Assembly: GCA_011799875.1 (NCBI GenBank)
Contig: CM022302.1
Location: 326,533,385 to 326,597,384, forward strand
Source of the DNA: Thinopyrum elongatum
Lineage: Eukaryota > Streptophyta > Magnoliopsida > Poales > Poaceae
Reading direction: 5' to 3'
Length of the DNA stretch: 64,000 nt
Shown: positions 58,520 to 64,000 of the stretch, piece after piece
How the letters are laid out: each line of letters opens with the position of its first letter
Numbering within the stretch: the first letter of the stretch is position 1
Notes under the pieces: model-generated
Seen by the model: the letters and a program-made list of their open reading frames with translations, nothing else
Database searches by the model: none
What the model was told of the DNA's origin: nothing
Position numbers and translations under genes: made by a program

Positions 58520-59680
58520 TTAGATTTTTATATTTTTTAATATATACTTCTTTCGCTACTGTACTGACAGTGGAACCCACAGAGTACTTAGAATACAAGA
58601 TTAAGGATGGATTTGTTTCTTTTTAATTTTTTGTTACGAATCTGTAGCCACCCTGCAAGTCATGTACACTGTACATGCAATTAACTTTTTATAGAGGGAG
58701 AATCATACACGCAATTAACACAAATGGATTGGATGTGACTCTATTATTTCCAGCATAAGAGCATCTCCTATGGCAACCGGCAAATTTCCTCCCGCTTCCT
58801 TCCACGGGGGACGACATCCAACGCCAGCGGCATGCATTTTCACAACTCTAACCAACCATAGGAAATTCATGCAAACACGGACTGATTTCATATAAGCATG
58901 AAGGGTTTCGTATAAAAAAGCCGGATCTTCGTATAAACATGACAGATTTCATTACATTTACATGAACTAAGCGGTGCTAATCCGGCTCTCATGGTATAAT
59001 TAATACCTAATCTAAATGGTCGCCTGTGGACCCCTTTGTCTTCCTCATGTCTGGCAGACACTAGCGGGGTCGACGAAGGTCCTTGCAAGAGACAAAGCAG
59101 CCAAGAGACCACCTATATACGCAGTCGTCGCCTCGGCGGTGGCCTTCATGGGACCCAAGCGGCAGCGGTCTCCCGTGTTCTACTTCTCCTCGATGATGGC
59201 GGTGGACACGGAGAAGCTGGCCACCGACTCGTCGCCCTCCGCGCACCCGGCTTCTGTCTCTGCCTACATGGCGCTGCCGCAGGCACGGGAGGCACGGCCA
59301 CAGACACGGGAGGCGCGACCACCGCAGACACGAGAGGCGTGGCCGCAGACACTGGTGGCGCGGTACGACGCGGCAGCGACGACACCCGTGCTGCCGTGCT
59401 AGCCGCCATGCTGGTGTGGAGCAACTCGCCACTCCTCATCGAGCTAAACTGGAGCGGCGAGTTGCTGAACCACGTGCGGGCTTGGGGCAGCAACTGGCTC
59501 CGTCGGGCCAGGCGAGGTAGGTGAAGCACCGAGCAGCCTTGCTCGTACCCGGAGGGCTCGGCTGGCCACCCATCCGGGTATTATGCCAGAGAATGGCTCC
59601 CCGGAAGCATAGGAAGATTGGAGAAAATGGTGAAGGAGGAGATGGGGGAGCGGCAGAGGGGTGCGATTCTTGCCCGCTGT
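58520..59680. other. Low-copy DNA with a doubtful plus-strand ORF
   Basis: 58520-58990 shows nothing. 59016-59402 (+) is a 128-codon frame (MVACGPLCLPHVW..., then MGPKRQRSPVFYFSS) that ends in three 'acgggaggcacggcc' type repeats. Antisense frames of similar length exist, so coding is doubtful. It could be a gene fragment with a start at the inner MGPKRQR. Confidence 0.3.
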
Positions 59681-59825
59681 CTGGCCTCGTTTGAATAGAG
59701 GGCGGACGGTAGGAGCTTGGCCGGTGTCTGGCCTCGTTTAAACTGAGGGCGAACGGGAGGAGCTCGGCCGGCGTCTAGCCTCGTTTAAACTGAGGGCAGA
59801 CGGGAGGAGCTCGGCCGGCGTTGCG
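59679..59825. repeat. Minisatellite of about 51 bp, three copies
   Basis: The unit 'gtctggcctcgtttaaactgagggcgacgggaggagctcggccggc' recurs three times with few changes. It lies about 340 bases upstream of the TATA box of the 60-kb gene-like unit. Confidence 0.85.
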
Positions 59826-60160
59826 TTTAATTCCGGCCCGCTCATGAACGGACGTGTGGCCGGGGTAGGTTTCTCGGTTTGCATGTGGGTTTAACGCAGG
59901 CATTTGATGGAGGCGAGGAGGCGTGTTCAGCTGGGCGTGCAACGGGTGGTGCAGTACTATTCGATTTGTCAGCTACTAGTAAACCAGGACGGTAAAAATA
60001 TATTGAGTAAACCAGGACAGTTCCCTATACGGCTTTAATGCAGACGAGGGAGAGGGTAGCGGTTCTCGAAATGTTGAACGGCCAATGATGCATCCTGCTT
60101 TAATTAGCATGCTGAGGGAAAAGAGGCAACACGATGTGAATGCAACGCAGTTTGCACTCA

Positions 60161-60166
60161 TATAAA
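60161..60166 (+). promoter_or_regulatory. TATA box of the 60-kb gene-like unit
   Basis: TATAAA followed by GGCGCC predicts a start of transcription near 60190. This excludes the upstream ATG at 60184 and favours ATG 60250. Confidence 0.65.
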
Positions 60167-60249
60167 GGCGCCCCTCCATTCCAATGCATCTACCACATCG
60201 TACGCACCTAAGCACCTACACTAAGTGCAAAAGTACTCACTCCAGACCC

Positions 60250-60819
60250 ATGGCGGCGATGCGCGCGAGCGGCCAGCGGCTGTGCCAGATGGTCCACGAT
60301 GCCGGCCTGTGGCATAGCACCGAGGATCATCTCCAGAGGGTGTTGGCAACCGGTTGGTTCATGGCCATCATCGATGCCAGCTACGACCCTCAGTTGGACA
60401 AGATGATCGTTGCCACCATCAACAAGTTCATCGTCGTCAAGAAGCTCACGGACGACATCGCCGTACTCCTCCAGCCCACATGCCCGGGCTCCTCATTGCC
60501 TGCCACCCTAATCGGCCTCCATGGCGAGAACCTCTTTCAAGCACTGGTGGCCCTGCGACTGCCCACCGACGCAACAAAGAATGTCCACCTGGAGGTCGTG
60601 CTCGCCGCGAGGCGCCTCGCCCTGCAATAATTCATCGACCTACACATCCACGTGTACGAGGAAGTCGTGTACATAGGTATCTACAAGGCCGGTGAGGACG
60701 CTACGACGTTGGCCTTTGTCAACCGGCTGGAAGCCTTGGACTCCTTTGTTGAGAAGCACCTTGACCTCGCCACAAAAGCCACCGCTCCTAAGCCGCCGGT
60801 CGGTGGCCCGGCGCACTGA
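60250..60819 (+). pseudogene. Single-exon plant protein with one premature stop
   Basis: The frame starts at ATG 60250 in a good context (cccATGGCGG), 84 bases after the TATA box. It reads MAAMRASGQRLCQMVHDAGL, then GWFMAIIDASYDPQLDKMIV and VVLAARRLALQ to a TAA at 60628-60630 (codon 127). The same frame continues without a break as FIDLHIHVYEEVVYIGIYKAG, then LEALDSFVEKHLDLA to TGA at 60817-60819, 189 codons in all. No domain is recognised; the composition suggests an alpha-helical soluble protein. An AATAAA lies at 60942. Coding-like composition on both sides of the TAA indicates recent inactivation, a sequencing error, or a shortened 126-residue product. Confidence 0.6.
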
Positions 60820-60941
60820 GTCAAGGAGGAGGAGGTCATACGTTGATGGATGCATCTTTCTTCTTGCCTCCTGTAACCACCACTGTGATCACATCATCAT
60901 GGCCTTAATTCTTATTGTGCTATCGCATTCTCATTCTAGTC

Positions 60942-60947
60942 AATAAA
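60942..60947 (+). terminator. Polyadenylation signal AATAAA
   Basis: AATAAA lies 123 bases after the final stop of the gene-like unit, a plausible 3' UTR length. Confidence 0.5.
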
Positions 60948-61003
60948 GACATGTGCGATCCCTTTGCTCACATTTGGAGGCAATTATATGCATCACTGTA
61001 ACT

Positions 61004-61142
61004 AGTACTCCATCCGTCAATTTATAAGTTGTGCTTACCTTTTCCATCAACCTCGCAATTTACGTTTGATGCTTGACCCGACCTACGAACTACTCCTAAA
61101 TTCAAAAACTGAGACTGAACTTATAAATTCAAAACTACTCGT
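61004..61142. mobile_element. Degenerate Stowaway-like MITE
   Basis: The left end 'actccatccgtcaatttataagt' and the right 'acttataaattcaaaactact' are partly complementary (AATTTATAAGT core). The right terminus has lost the GGAGGGAG motif. Boundaries are approximate. Confidence 0.4.
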
Positions 61143-61440
61143 GCAGCATGCCTGTGACGTTCGCAAGTTCAAAACGAGAAACTGGAACACGTACATGAAG
61201 CATGTATCCCTTCCCCGTCGCATACCACACTGTCGTTCTGGCCCCCCGGTCAATGCGCATTGGCTAGGCTTTATATGACTACAACATGTGGGACCGCATG
61301 TGACCAAACCGACGATGCGCCAACCTAGCTACTACCCTGCTTATCTGGCGGGAAAAGCCCAGCCCTAGCATTTCCAATCATTATTTCTATCTATCGATCG
61401 TGCCAAGGAGCAGAACCAAATGTTAGAATTTATACATGTT

Positions 61441-61763
61441 TCTCTACTCCTATAAAAGACTCAGTTGGTGATGATGGTGTGTCTGCCATCCGTCATTTCT
61501 GACCATTAGATCTGCATCTAACGGCTATGAGGTAAGTTGTGGCATTTTTGCAACAATAGCTCACTTCTCTACTCCAATTTGCAGAAAACCCCTTATTATC
61601 TTGAAAGCAACCACATCCCTCCCTCACCTCATCAAAATAGCCTGAGAAATATATTTGAGTGAAACGTAATATATTTTTAGTGGTATATGTATATCAAAAC
61701 AAGAGTGTTTTCTTTCAAGTTTGTGAATTCTACTTTATATCCGTTGCAACACACGGGCACATC
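61441..61763 (+). mobile_element. Non-autonomous Helitron-like element B
   Basis: The 5' end is TCTCTACTCCTATAAAAGAC, then 'ttggtgatgatggtgtg' as in copies A and C. The 3' end has a hairpin-like CCGTTGCAACACACGGG but lacks CTAG, so the exact end is uncertain. The base before TC is T, not A. It lies 9 bases from copy C in the same orientation. Confidence 0.5.
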
Positions 61764-61772
61764 TCTACTCTT

Positions 61773-62013
61773 TCTCTACTGTTATAAAAAACAGAGTTGG
61801 TGATGATGGTGTGCCTGCCATCCTGTAATATAGGTCGTCTGATTTATATCTGACGGATAGGAAGGAAACTATGGCAATTTTGCAAAAAGATACCCACACC
61901 CCTCTCCACATTTGCAAATAAGGCCTTCCCTCGTTCATCCTTTTCTCCCACAAGATAAACTACTCATACAAATGCATCTTGATGTTCCGTGCAACGCACG
62001 GGCATCTTGCTAG
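61773..62013 (+). mobile_element. Non-autonomous Helitron-like element C
   Basis: The 5' end is TCTCTACTGTTATAAAAAAC. The 3' end is CCGTGCAACGCACGG (6-bp stem, AAC loop), GCATCTTG, CTAG, then T. It is 241 bp with no coding. It is the inverted partner of copy A at 57903-58419. Confidence 0.65.
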
Positions 62014-62321
62014 TTGCTAGTAAAAGGAAAAGGCTTGCCGCGTTCGCGTCGCACCCCCACACGCCCGGGAATCGGGAGTACTCCACGGCCTGTCTGGCAC
62101 GCCACATAGCTAGGGAAGGCGTGTTGCCTAGCATTTTCACTTTCATGTGGGACCGCCATTGAGCAAACCGACTATCGGCAAACCACACCCCGCCCGCCGC
62201 GTTGGAAAACAGAAACGAGGAGGGAAGATCTAGCTGTATCACGGAAGCCAAGAAATTTGGTGTCAGATGGGACTCGTTGATAGAGTAGGAGCACTCCGTA
62301 CTACTCCTACTATGAAGTTTG

Positions 62322-62507
<186 letters not shown>

Positions 62508-63930
62508 CACTACACAACTAGGTACATGCACCGCACTGCATCGTAGGAACAAAAAACGGGAAGATCTTGTTTTGGGTGATTTATCTTTTTTTCAGTCAAC
62601 GTATTATGAATAATATGATAAGGGGGGCACCCATGAAGCCATATGGCACGTCTGGAGGTCTTATTTAGAGCTTCTTGTGTGGATCGATCACACTGTCGTG
62701 CTACTCGTTCGAGAAGAACGTGTATGGGTACAATTAGGTTATAGTAGATCCGAATCGCAACCACCTAGACCATTGGATCAACATCAATCAACGGTTTATA
62801 TCGTGTACGTGCAAATACACGCATTGATTCCGGAAAAATAATGAATATAGAATATATAATACATAATACCGCATATTGGGTTTCTGTAAAGTCAAACTTT
62901 GTATACTTTCAACAATTTGTAGGAAAAAGTATTAACATATACACCACCAAATATATATCATTTGATTCATCATTGCTTTTATTTCCACATCATTTAAATT
63001 TGTTAGTGTAAATGTTCATATTGTTTTCACCAAATTCGGTCAAGCTTTATAAAATTTGGCTGCAGTGAAAGCTATATACGTGCGGAGTAAATTACAAACA
63101 GAGGGAGTGAAATAGATATAGATATAACTATACAAATAAAAAATATAGTAATATAGTCTATAGATATAAATAAGGCTACTACCCTTTTTCTAGGTTAGAA
63201 CTCACGTTGTTGTGTACACATTGTTTTGCTTCGCTATAATTTGCATTTACGGGGTGTGTGTAGGACTACCGCCTTTTGTTTAGTACCAGCAACCCCACCA
63301 TTATCCTTAATTAATTCATACTGGCAATTACGATTGCATTATCTTAGTTCTAGATGGTTTTTCGGTTGCTTGGAGGAACTTCATCTCGTTATTCAGGTTG
63401 ATTTCGTGCATACGACAAGATCATCGTCCATCGAAGATTTGTTTAGTAACGATTATCGATTTGTATCACCGGGTACGATATAGTTGGATCGTCAATGTCA
63501 AAATCCACCAAATCGATGCTTATCCCCACTCTCATTGAAAGATTGGGTCGCCATCATAAGACTACCACCTAGACAATTCCTTCCCTATAACATACACATG
63601 AGCACCCATCTCATTATTCAGGTCCACGCCTCCCTCTCTCTCTCGAAACACAAACACCTCTCCACACGATGCGTGTCTCTTGGTCTCTCTTCCATCCCAT
63701 GACAAAATGGCACACCACCATTCTCTTCTTCTTGCTACCCCCATCTATGTAGTTAGGTCTTCTTACAACAAACAAGCATTCATCTGTCTCTCTACTATCT
63801 CTTTCTACCACACATAACCTTCCACCCCTAGCCAGCCGTGATGTCGAGGTCTATCCAGCTCTCTCACACGCAAACAGACGCTGTCTGTGTGTCCCTTCAT
63901 CGCTCTCACATATCCGCAACCTCGTAACCT
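62508..63930. other. Low-copy DNA with one MITE, no gene recognised
   Basis: Frames are short and lack domains. A diverged MITE lies at 62885-63110. Confidence 0.4.
62885..63110. mobile_element. Diverged Stowaway/mariner-type MITE
   Basis: 'gtaaagtcaaactttgtatactttcaacaattt' at the left and 'aaattcggtcaagctttataaaatttggctgcagt' at the right are imperfect complements. The middle reads 'caccaaatatatatcatttgattcatcattg', a pattern I recall from grass Stowaway elements. The right end 'acaaacagagggag' keeps the typical terminus. The left boundary is approximate. Confidence 0.55.
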
Positions 63931-63945
63931 TGTCAATCCCGACGT

Positions 63946-64000
63946 TACACACCTCTCTCTCTCTCTCTATCTCTCTCTAACACACACACGCACACGCACA
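63946..64000. repeat. (TC)n/(AC)n simple sequence at the window end
   Basis: The run 'cctctctctctctctctatctctctct' is followed by 'aacacacacacgcacacgcaca' at the edge of the window. Confidence 0.9.

Noticed and set aside
59061..59529. Antisense ORFs opposite the 59-kb frame
   Set aside because: Both strands are open because of GC-rich composition and repeats. No motif supports either one.

Overview
The window looks like an intergenic, repeat-dominated piece of a large grass genome, most likely Triticeae (wheat, Aegilops or a relative). The evidence is an Angela/BARE/WIS-type Copia element, Athila-type Gypsy elements whose LTRs begin TGATACGTC on the coding strand, a CACTA element with TTTGCCGTC subterminal repeats, and Stowaway and Tourist-like MITEs. 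No cellular gene is clearly intact. Family names rest on recalled sequence similarity, not on a database search.

Layout. 1-5946: 5' half of a minus-strand Copia element, with an LTR, a long leader and a gag-pol frame open to the window edge. 5947-6386: the end of another LTR. 6387-9734: a decayed minus-strand Gypsy gag-protease-RT fragment. 9735 to about 15600: the left end of one CACTA-like element, split by a complete 4.3-kb CACTA element (10838-15163, TSD TGC) that carries a three-exon B3-domain gene. 15.6-23.3 kb: low-copy and repeat-rich DNA with a palindromic TRIM retrotransposon (16992-17779), minisatellites and MITEs.

23337-33216: a non-autonomous Athila-like element (TSD ACCCT). It has two private ORFs, and its right LTR holds a solo LTR (31078-32661, TSD GTGGA). 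35126-45411: an Athila-type element (TSD TTGGC) with a frameshifted gag-pol and an extra ORF. It splits an exon of a small minus-strand gene whose ATG is near 45573. 46093-55756: a Tekay/Del-like chromovirus (TSD AGATG) with a 575-bp left LTR and a 4013-bp right LTR. Its gag-pol frame is broken only by two TAG codons.

55.8-64 kb: mostly low-copy DNA with SSR-rich repeats, three short Helitron-like elements (one holding a Tourist-like MITE), and a single-exon gene-like unit at 60250-60819. That unit has a TATA box and an AATAAA signal but a premature stop. A (CTA)n microsatellite of about 62 units lies at 62322-62507.

The target-site duplications give much of the insertion order. The low-copy DNA between 15.2 and 56.3 kb was one continuous locus before the TRIM, the two Athila-type elements and the chromovirus landed in it. 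Most coding capacity is retroelement polyprotein. The cellular-type sequences are the B3 gene carried by CACTA, the broken minus-strand gene around 34.5-45.6 kb, and the 60-kb pseudogene.
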